DNA from: Lactobacillus sp.
Lineage (GTDB): Bacteria; Bacillota; Bacilli; Lactobacillales; Lactobacillaceae
Direction: 5' to 3'
Assembly: GCA_022651245.1 (NCBI GenBank)
Contig: JALCQM010000021.1
Coordinates: 1 to 51,979, forward strand
Length of the DNA stretch: 51,979 nt
Below the pieces are notes generated by a model, which had not been told where the DNA came from, did no database searches, and saw only the letters and a list, made by a program, of their open reading frames with translations. This document shows positions 39,452 through 49,107 of the stretch, in pieces (the first letter of the stretch is position 1; every line of letters starts with the position of its first letter). Position numbers and translations under genes: made by a program.

Positions 39452-40027
39452 TTAGCTTACCCCCTTGGCCGGCGTCGCCAAGCAATCCTTGAACTCGGCC
39501 CGCACCAGCGCGACCAAGCGAAAATACGGATCGGCCTGGGCCACCTCCGCCCGCTGCAATAGTTCATGGGTCCCGTCTTCGATCACCGCAAACAGCAAAG
39601 ACAAGTCTTGTTGCCGCTGATCCGTTTGCCAATCGGAATACGCCAAAAACTCGAGCATCAGTGGCAAATAATCTGGTAATTCCGTGCCTTGAACGCGCAC
39701 GCCAAACATTTCGTACAGCATTTTCAACCGCGCTAAGACCTGCCCCCGCTCCCGGGAATCGGTTAGCTTATAGTACGTCATGTACAGCGTATAGCGGTTA
39801 TTGAGCTCGAACAAGCCCACGTAATGTGTCTGCAGGGCTTCCAGCGATTCTTGCTGCAATTCGGCGACCAGCGCCAACAAGTCGGCCTTATGCGGCGTTT
39901 CGGCATAGTCTTGTTGCACCCCCGCGACAAATTCCGGCGTCAACAAGTCGGCCGTGGGGTAATCCAGCAACCGGCTGAGGTAGGTGAATCCCGTCTTGAC
40001 GGTGTCTAGTTTTTGAATATCAATCAC
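39452..40027 (-). CDS. narJ: nitrate reductase assembly chaperone NarJ
   Basis: A 191-aa chaperone of the TorD/NarJ family that binds NarG and helps insert the molybdenum cofactor; it is not part of the final enzyme. Segments FTYLSRLLDYPTADLLTPEF and LPDYLPLMLEFLAYSD are typical. A GTG at 40027 is used as start: it overlaps the narH end, has GGGGGGAT upstream and gives the usual length, while the longer frame would run far into narH. Confidence 0.9.
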   Translation of the reverse strand: MIDIQKLDTVKTGFTYLSRLLDYPTADLLTPEFVAGVQQDYAETPHKADLLALVAELQQESLEALQTHYVGLFELNNRYTLYMTYYKLTDSRERGQVLARLKMLYEMFGVRVQGTELPDYLPLMLEFLAYSDWQTDQRQQDLSLLFAVIEDGTHELLQRAEVAQADPYFRLVALVRAEFKDCLATPAKGVS

Positions 40028-41579
40028 GCCAGATCCCCCCATAGAAACTTTCTGCGTAGATCTGCTGGCTGGACATGCCTTCTTTGTACTGCTTGAACAT
40101 GCTCCCATGCGCCGGGGCCAAAGCACACCCATTGCATTCTTCAAAACCTAACCCGCCGGCTTCTTGGGCGACAGGTTCAACGTTTTCCTTCTTGGCCTTC
40201 GGGATCACGAAGCGGTCTTCATACTTGGCGATCGCCAACAAGCGGTACAAGCTGGTGGCGCGTTGCGCGTCGAGGCCGACGCGTTCGAGCTTATCGGCGT
40301 CGAACGGTTTGCCGGCGGTTTGCGCCCGCATGAACAGGCGCATCATCGCGAGTTTGTACAAGGCTTGCTTGATCACCGGCACATTGCCGCCAGACAACAG
40401 ACTGGCAAGGTATTCGACTGGGATGCGCATCTCATCGATCGCTGGGAAGATCAATTCTGGGTACTTGATCGAGTTCTTGCCTTCAAAATAGTTCATGATC
40501 GGGCTCAAAGGTGGCACGTACCACACCATCGGCATTGTCCGGTACTCCGGATGTAGCGGAAAGGCGATTTTTTCTTCGACGGCCATCTTGTAGATCGGCG
40601 AGTGCTGGGCGCTATGCAGCGTCTCTTCATCGACGCCATCAGCCAAGGCGGCGGCGATCACGTCTGGATCGTTAGGGTCGAGGAATAACTCGAGTTGCCG
40701 TTCGTACAGCTTGGTCTCATCAGGTTCGCTAGCGGCTTCAGCGACCTTATCGGCATCATACAAGATCACGCCGATGTAGCGAATACGGCCGACACAAGTC
40801 TCGGAGCACACCGTTGGCAGGCCTTCTTCGATCCGCGGATAACAGAACGTACACTTCTCCGCCTTGTTGGTCTTCCAGTTGAAGTAGACCTTTTTGTACG
40901 GGCAGCCGGTCATGCAAAAACGCCAGCCACGGCAGCGTTCTTGGTCGACCAAAACGATGCCGTCTTCGTCACGCTTGTACATCGCGCCACTTGGGCAGCT
41001 GGCGACACACGCTGCATTCAAGCAGTGTTCGCACAACCGCGGCAGGTACATCATGAAGGTTTTCTCGAAGTTGCCTTTGATGTCGGCTTCGATATCAGTC
41101 ATGTTCGGGTCCTCAGTGAAGCTGCGGTCGGACCCGGCCAAGTCGTCGTCCCAGTTCGGGCCGTTGGTCAGGTCCATGTACTCGCCGGTGATCTGGGACT
41201 TCGCCCGGGCCACCGGTTGGTGCTTAGACGCCTTGCCAAAAAGGGTTTGGTAGTCGTAAGTCCATGGTTCGTAGTAATCATCAAGCTCCGGCATATCCGG
41301 GTTGTAGAAGATCTTCAATAACGAGACTTTGTTGAACTTACCGCCGGCGCGCAGGGTCAGCTTGCCTTTTTTGGTCAAGGTCCAACCGCCTTTATAGTGG
41401 CTTTGGTCTTCCCATTGTTGGGGATAACCAACTCCGGGCCGGGTTTCCACGTTGTTGAACCACATGTATTCAGCGCCGGGCCGGTTGGTCCAAGTCTGCT
41501 TGCAGGTGACACTGCAGGTGTGACACCCGATACACTTATCGAGGTTCAAGACCATTGCGATCTGTGCTTTAACTTTCAT
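40020..41579 (-). CDS. narH: nitrate reductase beta subunit NarH
   Basis: A 519-aa Fe-S protein that passes electrons from NarI to NarG. Four cysteine groups are complete: C16, C19, C22 and C26 (CIGCHTCSVTCKQTW), CEHCLNAACVASCP, CRGWRFCMTGCP with the tryptophan that makes the [3Fe-4S] site, and CTFCYPRIEEGLPTVCSETC. It overlaps narG by 11 bases. Confidence 0.97.
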   Translation of the reverse strand: MKVKAQIAMVLNLDKCIGCHTCSVTCKQTWTNRPGAEYMWFNNVETRPGVGYPQQWEDQSHYKGGWTLTKKGKLTLRAGGKFNKVSLLKIFYNPDMPELDDYYEPWTYDYQTLFGKASKHQPVARAKSQITGEYMDLTNGPNWDDDLAGSDRSFTEDPNMTDIEADIKGNFEKTFMMYLPRLCEHCLNAACVASCPSGAMYKRDEDGIVLVDQERCRGWRFCMTGCPYKKVYFNWKTNKAEKCTFCYPRIEEGLPTVCSETCVGRIRYIGVILYDADKVAEAASEPDETKLYERQLELFLDPNDPDVIAAALADGVDEETLHSAQHSPIYKMAVEEKIAFPLHPEYRTMPMVWYVPPLSPIMNYFEGKNSIKYPELIFPAIDEMRIPVEYLASLLSGGNVPVIKQALYKLAMMRLFMRAQTAGKPFDADKLERVGLDAQRATSLYRLLAIAKYEDRFVIPKAKKENVEPVAQEAGGLGFEECNGCALAPAHGSMFKQYKEGMSSQQIYAESFYGGIWRD

Positions 41580-44500
41580 GCCATTTCACCTCGTTTAACT
41601 TGCGCACATTGACGTACAGATCCCGCTGGTTGCCGATCGGGCCATAATAGTTGAACCCATAGCTGAGTTGCGCGTACCCACCGACCATTTGCGTCGGCTT
41701 GATGTGGATCTGCGTTGGCGCGTTATGCGACCCGCCGCGGTTGCCGGTAATCGACGACAGCGGTTCTTGGATCTCCATGTCTTGCGCATGGTACATGTAC
41801 AGCGAGCCGTCTGGCATCCGCTGCGACACCACGGCGCGGGCAGTGACGACCCCATTTTTGTTGTAGAGTTCGACCCAATCGTTATCCGCTACATGGATCT
41901 TGGCGGCGTCCGCTGGGCTGAGCCAAACCGTTGGCCCACCACGGAACAGCGTCAGCATGTACAAATTGTCTTGGTAGGTCGTGTGAATGTTCCACTTGCC
42001 GTGTGGGGTCATGTACCGCAACGTGATCTCTTCAGCGGCTGGCGCCACTTGGGTATCACTCGGGCCCAGCACCGTTGGCGGCAAGGTCGGCTTGTAAGTC
42101 GCCAGCTCTTCACCGTATTCTTCGAAGATCTCATGGTCGATGAAGAACTGTTGGCGCCCGGTCAAGGTGCGAAACGGCACGTTGCGTTCAATATTGACGG
42201 AAAACGCACTGTAGCGGTCGCCGTCATGCTTGCTGCTGGTCCCCAGCGGCGTCGGGATCGCTTCACTTGGCTGCGCTGTGATCGACTGGAAGGTCATTTG
42301 CTTTTCCTTCAAGCCGCCGGCGATGTCGGCCAGCTTTTCCCCGGTGATGGCTTCGGCATTGGCCCAAGCCTTCGCGGCGACGTGGCCGTTAGAGGCGCTA
42401 GACAGATGCAAGATCGCCTCGGCGACTTTCTTGTCTTCATCCAGGCGCGGCATCCCCGCTTCGAGGCCTGCGGGATGCGTGCCGTTGATGTCTTTGAGCT
42501 CGTCGTATTCATCCTTGACGTTGTAACTATAGCCGTTACCGCCGACATTGCCCCCAGCGTTCGGGCCTAAGGCGATGTAGCGGTCATAAATCGTGGTGTA
42601 ATCCCGTTCGACCAGACTCAAGCTCGGCATGGTCTTGCCTGGGATCGGCTCGCATTCGCCTTTCTTCCAGTCCTTGATCTCGCCGTTAGGCTGCGCCATT
42701 TCGTTAGGCGTGTCATGGCCGATCGGCTGGGTCTTCAAGTCGTAGTGCTTGCCTGGGAAATAGTCTTTGGCCATGGCCGAGAAGGTCTTAGCGATTTGCT
42801 GGAACGCTTGCCAGTCGGAACGCGATTCCCATTGCGGGTCAACCGCCTTATTGAACGGGTGGATGTACGGGTGCATATCGGTAGACGACAGGTCTTCTTT
42901 TTCATACCAAGTCGCGGCTGGGAGCACGATGTCAGAATATAACGGCGTCGTCACCATCCGAAAGTCAAAGGCAACAGCCAAATCGAGCTTGCCATCGACA
43001 GGTTCTTCAGTCCACTGCATGTCTTGGGGCTTGAAGCGTTCGCTTTGCTTGGCCAACAAGCCGTTTTCGGCCCCAAGCAAGTGACGCATGAAGTATTCTT
43101 GGCCCTTACCCGAAGAGGCAAACAAGTTCGACCGCCAGATGAACATGCCTTTAGGTTGGTTCTGCGGCGCGTCTGGCGCTTCGGCGGCAAAATGGAGTGT
43201 GCCCGCCTTCAACTCGGCGACCACCTTGGCCTTGATCGTGTCGAGGTCGGTGGTGCCGTAATCTTGGGTGAAGCTCAAGTTGCTGCGGTCAAACTGCGGG
43301 TAGCTCGGCATCCAGCCCAAGCGGATCGCCATTTGTTGATAATCCGCTGGGTGTTTGTACGCGTGCGGGCTGTGACGCAGCGGTGACTTCAAGCCTTCGT
43401 TGTCCAGCTCATCATACTTCCACTGGTCAGAAGCGAAGTAGAAGAAACTGGTTCCTTGTTGCTGGCGGGCGCCACCGGGTTGCCAATCGTTGGCAAAGGC
43501 GATCGTCGCCCAACCTTCTGCCGGCCGTAATTTTTCTTGGCCGACGTAATGGGCCCAGCCGCCACCTTGCACCCCGATACAGCCGGTCAGCATCAACATG
43601 TTGATCACGGCGCGGTAAGTCATATCTGAGTTGAACCAGTGATTGATCCCAGCGCCGACGATGATCATCGCCTTGCCGTGGGTGTCTGCTGCGGTTTGGG
43701 CAAATTCACGGGCAATTTGCACCACTAAATCGGCGCGCACGCTGGTGACATTTTCTTGCCAGGCCGGGGTGAACGGACTGGAAGCGTCCATTTCATCATC
43801 GGCGGCATACGGATCACCGGGGATGCGGGCGATGCCGTATTGCGCCATCATCAGGTCATACACCGTCGTCACGAGCTGTTCCGTGCCATCCGCTAACGTC
43901 ACCGTGCGGACCGGTACCGTGCGCTGGTAGACCGATGCCCCTTGTTCAGAAAAGCCCGGCATGTCGACCACCGCAGTGCGGCCGTTTTCAACCAAAACAG
44001 ACAGCTGCGGGTCGATGGTGTGGCCATCGGCCGCGTCCAGGTCCAAACGCCACTTTTCGTTTTGGTCATACCGCTGGCCGATCGTCCCGTTCGGCGCGAC
44101 CAACTGATCATCGGTGTGGTCGAACACCAGCGGCTGCCAGTCGCCATTGGCCACGTCTTGGCCGAGGTCGGCGGCACGCAAGAAACGACCAGAAACCACA
44201 TGGTCGGCGTGCTTCAAGCTCGGCTTTAAGGTGATCACAAACGGCAAGTCGGTGAAGCGCTTGGCGTAGTCGATGAAGTATGGCACCTGTTGTTTGTGGT
44301 AATAGTCATTCAAGATCACATAGGTGAAGCCTTGTGCTAACGCGGCGTCAGAGCCTGGGTGCGGGGCCAGCCAGTTATCGGCGAACTTGACGTTTTCCGC
44401 GTAGTCCGGACTGATCGACACGACCTTAGTCCCCTTGTAGCGCGCCTCCACCATGAAGTGCGCATCTGGGGTACGGGTCAGTGGCACGTTAGAGCCCCAC

Positions 44501-45240
44501 ATCATTAAATACTGGCTGTTGTACCAATCCGACGATTCTGGCACGTCGGTTTGTTCGCCCCAGACTTGTGGCGAAGCCGGCGGCAGATCCGCATACCAAT
44601 CATAAAATGACAGCATTTCCCCACCGAGCATCGAGATGAAGCGCGCCCCAGAGGCATAGCTCAACATCGACATGGCCGGGATCGGGCTGAACCCAGCGAT
44701 CCGATCCGGGCCGTACTTGCGGATCGTGTACAGCAACATGGCCGAGATCAACTCGCTGGCTTCTTCCCAATGCACCCGGATCAAGCCACCATGACCGCGC
44801 TGCGACTTGTACTGCTTGGCTTTAGCCGGATCTTCGACGATGCTGCCCCAAGCGTCGACCAAATTCGGCGTCGTGGCTTTAGCAGCTTGCCACAAACGCC
44901 ACAAGCTGTCGCGCACATACGGGTACTTGATGCGCAACGGGCTGTATTCATACCACGAAAAACTCGCCCCCCGGGGACACCCGCGCGGCTCAAAATCGGG
45001 CATATTCGGCCCACACGAGGGGTAATCCGTCGCCTGGTGCTCCCAGGTCACGACCCCTTGTTTGACAAAGACGTTCCACGAACACGACCCGGTGCAGTTG
45101 ACCCCGTGAGTCGTCCGCACGACTTTATCGTGTGCCCAACGCTCTTTGTATAGCTTCTCCCAGCGCCGGGAATGCTCCTCTAGCTGGGTGAACGTTCCAT
45201 TGAACTTCTCAACGGACCTGAAAAATTTAGATTTCAGCAT
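41569..45240 (-). CDS. narG: nitrate reductase alpha subunit NarG
   Basis: A 1223-aa catalytic subunit carrying bis-MGD and the FS0 cluster. The N-terminus holds HGVNCTGSCSWNVFVK, the His/Cys ligands of FS0. YNSQYLMMWGSNVPLTRTPD includes the aspartate-bearing molybdenum region. There is no twin-arginine leader, as expected for a cytoplasm-facing enzyme. The ATG at 45240 is preferred; a GTG three codons earlier is too close to AAGGAT. It is the first gene of the operon narGHJI-ABC-moaED. Confidence 0.97.
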   Translation of the reverse strand: MLKSKFFRSVEKFNGTFTQLEEHSRRWEKLYKERWAHDKVVRTTHGVNCTGSCSWNVFVKQGVVTWEHQATDYPSCGPNMPDFEPRGCPRGASFSWYEYSPLRIKYPYVRDSLWRLWQAAKATTPNLVDAWGSIVEDPAKAKQYKSQRGHGGLIRVHWEEASELISAMLLYTIRKYGPDRIAGFSPIPAMSMLSYASGARFISMLGGEMLSFYDWYADLPPASPQVWGEQTDVPESSDWYNSQYLMMWGSNVPLTRTPDAHFMVEARYKGTKVVSISPDYAENVKFADNWLAPHPGSDAALAQGFTYVILNDYYHKQQVPYFIDYAKRFTDLPFVITLKPSLKHADHVVSGRFLRAADLGQDVANGDWQPLVFDHTDDQLVAPNGTIGQRYDQNEKWRLDLDAADGHTIDPQLSVLVENGRTAVVDMPGFSEQGASVYQRTVPVRTVTLADGTEQLVTTVYDLMMAQYGIARIPGDPYAADDEMDASSPFTPAWQENVTSVRADLVVQIAREFAQTAADTHGKAMIIVGAGINHWFNSDMTYRAVINMLMLTGCIGVQGGGWAHYVGQEKLRPAEGWATIAFANDWQPGGARQQQGTSFFYFASDQWKYDELDNEGLKSPLRHSPHAYKHPADYQQMAIRLGWMPSYPQFDRSNLSFTQDYGTTDLDTIKAKVVAELKAGTLHFAAEAPDAPQNQPKGMFIWRSNLFASSGKGQEYFMRHLLGAENGLLAKQSERFKPQDMQWTEEPVDGKLDLAVAFDFRMVTTPLYSDIVLPAATWYEKEDLSSTDMHPYIHPFNKAVDPQWESRSDWQAFQQIAKTFSAMAKDYFPGKHYDLKTQPIGHDTPNEMAQPNGEIKDWKKGECEPIPGKTMPSLSLVERDYTTIYDRYIALGPNAGGNVGGNGYSYNVKDEYDELKDINGTHPAGLEAGMPRLDEDKKVAEAILHLSSASNGHVAAKAWANAEAITGEKLADIAGGLKEKQMTFQSITAQPSEAIPTPLGTSSKHDGDRYSAFSVNIERNVPFRTLTGRQQFFIDHEIFEEYGEELATYKPTLPPTVLGPSDTQVAPAAEEITLRYMTPHGKWNIHTTYQDNLYMLTLFRGGPTVWLSPADAAKIHVADNDWVELYNKNGVVTARAVVSQRMPDGSLYMYHAQDMEIQEPLSSITGNRGGSHNAPTQIHIKPTQMVGGYAQLSYGFNYYGPIGNQRDLYVNVRKLNEVKWHES

Positions 45241-45275
45241 AAGCCCCACTATCCTTTTTCTTGGCGATATCCTAC

Positions 45276-45329
45276 CTTATGTTAAGGCTATCACAATAAT
45301 TATCAAAAAAAGGTTAGGCATTTCCCTAA
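45276..45329. promoter_or_regulatory. inverted repeats between divergent nar and moe operons
   Basis: CCTTA-TGT-TAAGG (45276-45288) and TTAGG-CATTTC-CCTAA (45314-45329) lie in the 170-bp divergent region. Neither operon has a good sigma-A promoter here, only weak -10-like hexamers, which fits activator dependence. They are candidate NreC sites; the NreC consensus is not firmly known to me. Confidence 0.45.
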
Positions 45330-45410
45330 TCTTGATTTATGTCGGTCGCGGATAGCTGTATGATAGAGAAAACGTCACCATCGCAAGGCGACGATAAGGG
45401 AGTGTTACAC

Positions 45411-46145
45411 GTGGAACAACGCTACTCACGCCAACTTAAAGTGGCCCAGATCGGCCCTGCTGGGCAAAAGCGTCTCGCTGCTGCCGGGGCGATCATCGTC
45501 GGCGTTGGTGGACTGGGCAGCTTCGTCGCCAGCATCCTCGCCAAGGCCGGCATCGGCCGCTTGACCTTAGTCGATTTTGACGTGGTCGAAGAATCAAACC
45601 TCCACCGCCAAAACGGCTACGTCGAGTCCGACATTGGCCAACCCAAGCTAGAAGCGTTCGCGCGCTACTTACGCGCCGCCAACCACAACGTGGCTTTGAC
45701 GCTGCAAGAACAACATTACGACCAGACGCTCCTAGCTTCGGACCCCGACGCCTTAGTCATCGACTGTACCGATAATTTCCCGGTCAAATACCAGATCAAC
45801 GCCGATTGCCAAGCGGCCGGACGCGACCACCTATTCGCTACCTGTGCAGCCAACAGTGGCCAATTATTGGCTGCCGCCGCCGATCACGGGCCGTGTCTCG
45901 AGTGTGCTTTCCCGCCGCAACCGGTTGCTGACCTCGGCTTGGCCAAAAATATCGGGACGAATCCGGCCATCGTGGCGACGACCGGATCGCTTGAAGCGGG
46001 GATGGCCTTGAAGTGGCTGAGCAATCCCGAGGCGATGGTCACCGGCCAACTGGTGACCATCGACGCCTGGCGGTTCGACTTCAGTAAGCTGACCGTGCCT
46101 CGCCGCAGCGCCTGCTTGCAACATCAGGGGGTGCACCATGGCTAA
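45411..46145 (+). CDS. moeB: MoeB/ThiF-family adenylyltransferase
   Basis: A 244-aa E1-like enzyme that adenylates the MoaD C-terminus. The nucleotide loop VGVGGLGSFVASILAKAG and LVDFDVVEESNLHRQ are diagnostic. The zinc site is incomplete: one CxxC (CLEC) is present, but the second pair reads CLQH. The GTG at 45411 lies eight bases after AGGGAG; an upstream extension lacks a site. It is first in the divergent cofactor operon. Confidence 0.88.
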   Translation: MEQRYSRQLKVAQIGPAGQKRLAAAGAIIVGVGGLGSFVASILAKAGIGRLTLVDFDVVEESNLHRQNGYVESDIGQPKLEAFARYLRAANHNVALTLQEQHYDQTLLASDPDALVIDCTDNFPVKYQINADCQAAGRDHLFATCAANSGQLLAAAADHGPCLECAFPPQPVADLGLAKNIGTNPAIVATTGSLEAGMALKWLSNPEAMVTGQLVTIDAWRFDFSKLTVPRRSACLQHQGVHHG

Positions 46146-46620
46146 ATTTGCTGTCATTACCGTTAGCGACACCCGGACCTTGCTCACTGACAGTGGCGGT
46201 GAGTATTTAATCACTACCTTAGTGAAAGCCGGGCACCACATGGTCGTACGCCACATCGTCAAAGACGACGCCAACCAAATCGCCGCCGCTTTTACCAACT
46301 GTGATGCCCAAGCACTCGACTTGATCCTCGTCACCGGCGGCACAGGGATCGCTTTGCGTGACGTGACCATCGAAGCGCTGCTGCCGCGGCTGGCCAAAAC
46401 CATCCCCGGCTTTGGCGAATACTTCCGCCGACTGTCACTCGAGGCCGTCGGGCTCAAGGCCTTGGCCTCTCGGGCCGAAGCTGGCGTTAGCCCCCACAAC
46501 CACCTCACCTACCTGTTACCCGGCTCGCCGAATGCGTGCCAAACCGCCCTCGAGCAAATCATCTTGCCCGATTTGAGCCACCTTTTGAAGGAGCTGACTA
46601 AAAATGTACACCCCAGTTGA
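46138..46620 (+). CDS. moaB: molybdopterin adenylyltransferase MoaB/MogA
   Basis: A 160-aa protein that adenylates molybdopterin before metal insertion. VTGGTGIALRDVT and the SGGEYLI segment are family marks. It overlaps moeB by eight bases and moeA by seventeen. Confidence 0.92.
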   Translation: MAKFAVITVSDTRTLLTDSGGEYLITTLVKAGHHMVVRHIVKDDANQIAAAFTNCDAQALDLILVTGGTGIALRDVTIEALLPRLAKTIPGFGEYFRRLSLEAVGLKALASRAEAGVSPHNHLTYLLPGSPNACQTALEQIILPDLSHLLKELTKNVHPS

Positions 46621-47836
46621 TCACCGTGACGCGTTATCCATTACGGCCGCCCAAGCGCGACTCGCTGAATGTGTCGCCCACTGGCACCTCCCCACCGAAA
46701 CCCTGCCGACCGGGCAAGCCGCCGGCCGCGTCCTCGCCGAACCCCTGGTGGCCCCGTACGCCTTACCGACGTTTCGACGTGCCGGCTATGACGGGTACGC
46801 CGTCAACCATCAGGACCTGGTGCAGTTGCCGGTCACGTTACGGCTGATCGGAGAGATCCCGGCAGGTGCCGATTTTCCAAAGCCCTTGCACCCCGGCGAA
46901 GCGGTCCGCATCATGACCGGTGGCTATGTGCCTGATGGCGCAGACGTCGTGGTGATGCTCGAAACGACTACCCGAGACGCCGCCGCTGGCACTGTCACGA
47001 TTTCCGAACGGCAAAAAAATGACAACATCACCCCTATCGGCAGTTTTTTTGCTGCGGGAGCAGAACTATTCGCCAAAGGGGCAACCTTAAACCCTGGGAG
47101 CCTGAGTCTCCTCGCCAGTTTCAACATCCAAACGGTCAACGTGGTCGCCTTACCCAAAGTCGGGATCATCACCACCGGCAGTGAACTGCTCCGCACCGAT
47201 CAGGCACCGGCTAACGGCAAGATCTACGACAGCAACGGCCCGCTGATCCAAAGCTTATGCGCCGAAGCCGGCGCCAATATCGTTGGCGTCACCACCGTGC
47301 CCGACGACCCGCAAGCCTTACAAGCCGCCGTCGCTACCTTGTTGCCGCAATGCGACCTCTTGATCACCGACGGCGGCGTGTCGGTCGGCGATTTTGACAT
47401 CATCGCCGATTACGCCAAGCAAGCCGACACCTTACTCTTCAATAAACTGGAAATGCGCCCAGGTTCTGTAACGACGGCCTACACCCATGGCGACACGCTT
47501 TGCTTTGGCCTATCCGGCAACCCCGGCGCCTGCTTCACCGGCTTTTACTTATTCGTCGAACCGACACTCTGTCAACTCCAAGGCAGCCACAGTCGCCTCC
47601 GCAAAACTACTGGGCGCCTGGATCACACTTACCGCAAAACCAATATGTACGACCGCATCCTGCGCGGGACCTATCACCTCGACGCCGACGGGCTCGTGTT
47701 GTCGCGGACCGGTAGCGACGCCTCGGATAACCTCAATAACTTACACGTTGCCACGTGCCTGTTCGAGATCCCACGCGGCACAACGGCAACGCCGGCGGGG
47801 GAGGTGTTGACCACATGGTTGCTCCCTTACAGGTGA
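46604..47836 (+). CDS. moeA: molybdopterin molybdenumtransferase MoeA
   Basis: A 410-aa enzyme that inserts molybdate into adenylated molybdopterin. It has the four usual domains; ALPTFRRAGYDGYAVN (domain with the catalytic aspartate), IMTGGYVPDGADVVVM, and the MogA-like DGGVSVGDFDII followed by GLSGNPGACF are visible. In most MoeA proteins ALPTFRRAGYDGYA reads with FDNSAMDGYA, so the local variation is notable but retains D-G-Y-A. Confidence 0.94.
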   Translation: MYTPVDHRDALSITAAQARLAECVAHWHLPTETLPTGQAAGRVLAEPLVAPYALPTFRRAGYDGYAVNHQDLVQLPVTLRLIGEIPAGADFPKPLHPGEAVRIMTGGYVPDGADVVVMLETTTRDAAAGTVTISERQKNDNITPIGSFFAAGAELFAKGATLNPGSLSLLASFNIQTVNVVALPKVGIITTGSELLRTDQAPANGKIYDSNGPLIQSLCAEAGANIVGVTTVPDDPQALQAAVATLLPQCDLLITDGGVSVGDFDIIADYAKQADTLLFNKLEMRPGSVTTAYTHGDTLCFGLSGNPGACFTGFYLFVEPTLCQLQGSHSRLRKTTGRLDHTYRKTNMYDRILRGTYHLDADGLVLSRTGSDASDNLNNLHVATCLFEIPRGTTATPAGEVLTTWLLPYR

Positions 47837-48306
47837 TCGGCCACAAAAAAAGTGGCAAAACCACCGTCATGACTGCCTTAATTCAAGCGGCTAAAGCGTT
47901 CGACTTGCGGGTGGCAACGATCAAGCATACCCACGAAGCCATCAGTCCCGACACTGATTCTGGCCGCTTTGCTGCTCAAGCGCCGACGTGGCTGCTGACG
48001 CCCACGCAGACTCTCGCCTATCAACTGGCAGCGGCACCGCTAGCGGACCGTATCGCCGCGATCGTGCAAACGTGTCAGGCCGACATCCTCCTGATCGAAG
48101 GGGCCAAGGCTTTGGACTATCCGAAGTTAGTGCTGCTTAATGCAGACGAGACCCCTAACGATTGGGGCGCGATCACCAACGTCGTCGCCTTCGCCACCTT
48201 GGGGGCGCCACGCGATCCTAAGGTCCTCGCATGGCGGGATTCGCAAGCTCGCGCCTGGTTAGCAGCCTGGTACACACAAGCAGGAGGGGTGACATGGACG
48301 GATTAG
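47815..48306 (+). CDS. mobB: molybdopterin-guanine dinucleotide biosynthesis adaptor MobB
   Basis: A 163-aa GTP-binding protein with Walker A GHKKSGKTTVM and KHTHEAISPDTDSGRF, typical of MobB. It assists MobA in making the guanine dinucleotide cofactor that NarG needs. The ATG at 47815 lies inside moeA, after GGGGGAGG. Confidence 0.9.
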   Translation: MVAPLQVIGHKKSGKTTVMTALIQAAKAFDLRVATIKHTHEAISPDTDSGRFAAQAPTWLLTPTQTLAYQLAAAPLADRIAAIVQTCQADILLIEGAKALDYPKLVLLNADETPNDWGAITNVVAFATLGAPRDPKVLAWRDSQARAWLAAWYTQAGGVTWTD

Positions 48307-48857
48307 TATTGGCCGGTGGGCGTTCACGCCGCTTCGGCGAAGACAAGGCGCTGGCGCATTTTGACTCGCAGGCCTTGACCAACGTGGCGCACGTGGTGTT
48401 CTTGCTCAAAGCGTTGTGCCAACAAGTCTACGTCGCCTGTAACGCGCAAAATCGAGCGGCGATCCAAGACAGTGTGGCCGGCTTAGCCTCAACGGTGATC
48501 GTCGACCGCGCGCCAGTGGTGGATAAAGGCCCGATCGGCGGGCTATGGGCGTATTTTGCCACCTTACCGCGCGCGCATGCCGATGTGTTAGTCGTCGCTT
48601 GCGACTACCAAGGCCTGAGTTTGACGACCTTGGCCCCGCTTGTGGGGCGTTTCGGCTACCTAGTGACCCCTAACGGCACGCATTACACCTGCTGCCGCCT
48701 CGATATCGCCTTCACCACACTCGAAACCCAAGTCCTCGCCCAAGACTGGCGCTGGCGTGAATTATTGGACATTGCCGGGTGTCCTCCGCTAAAGGTCGCC
48801 ACCCCACTTTTGAACATTAACTATCAGGAGGAATTGACCCATGTTGACCCAGGCTGA
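48294..48857 (+). CDS. mobA: molybdenum cofactor guanylyltransferase MobA
   Basis: A 187-aa enzyme that attaches GMP to molybdopterin. The N-terminus has LAGGRSRRFGEDKA, the nucleotidyltransferase loop, and KGPIGGLWAYFA follows. GCAGGAGG precedes the ATG. It overlaps mobB by 13 bases and the next small gene by 17. Confidence 0.92.
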   Translation: MDGLVLAGGRSRRFGEDKALAHFDSQALTNVAHVVFLLKALCQQVYVACNAQNRAAIQDSVAGLASTVIVDRAPVVDKGPIGGLWAYFATLPRAHADVLVVACDYQGLSLTTLAPLVGRFGYLVTPNGTHYTCCRLDIAFTTLETQVLAQDWRWRELLDIAGCPPLKVATPLLNINYQEELTHVDPG

Positions 48858-49089
48858 AATGTCCACCGGTGACTTCCAAAAGTTACTGCGGATCGCACTG
48901 AACGATCTCACCATCCAGCGCACCTTACTCGAAAACGAAATGGCCCAAGAAGCCGACGATTTGCGGACACTAGAACGTGACGATAACGTCGCAACGCTCG
49001 ACCGGCGTATTATGTTGATCCAACGCGACTATGACCATTACAAACAGTTTCTTGACCCAGATTATCACGACACATTGCCCCAATACTAA
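48841..49089 (+). CDS. small helical protein of unknown function in the nre operon
   Basis: An 82-aa charged protein predicted to be almost wholly helical, probably coiled-coil (NDLTIQRTLLENEMAQEADD, then RRIMLIQRDYDHYK). It has no cysteines, no membrane segment and no GAF domain. CAGGAGG lies before the ATG. It overlaps mobA and sits where staphylococci carry nreA, but is far too short and different to be NreA. A role in nitrate sensing or cofactor delivery is speculation from position. Confidence 0.7.
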   Translation: MLTQAEMSTGDFQKLLRIALNDLTIQRTLLENEMAQEADDLRTLERDDNVATLDRRIMLIQRDYDHYKQFLDPDYHDTLPQY

Positions 49090-49107
49090 CGTCAGGAGGT
49101 GGCCACT

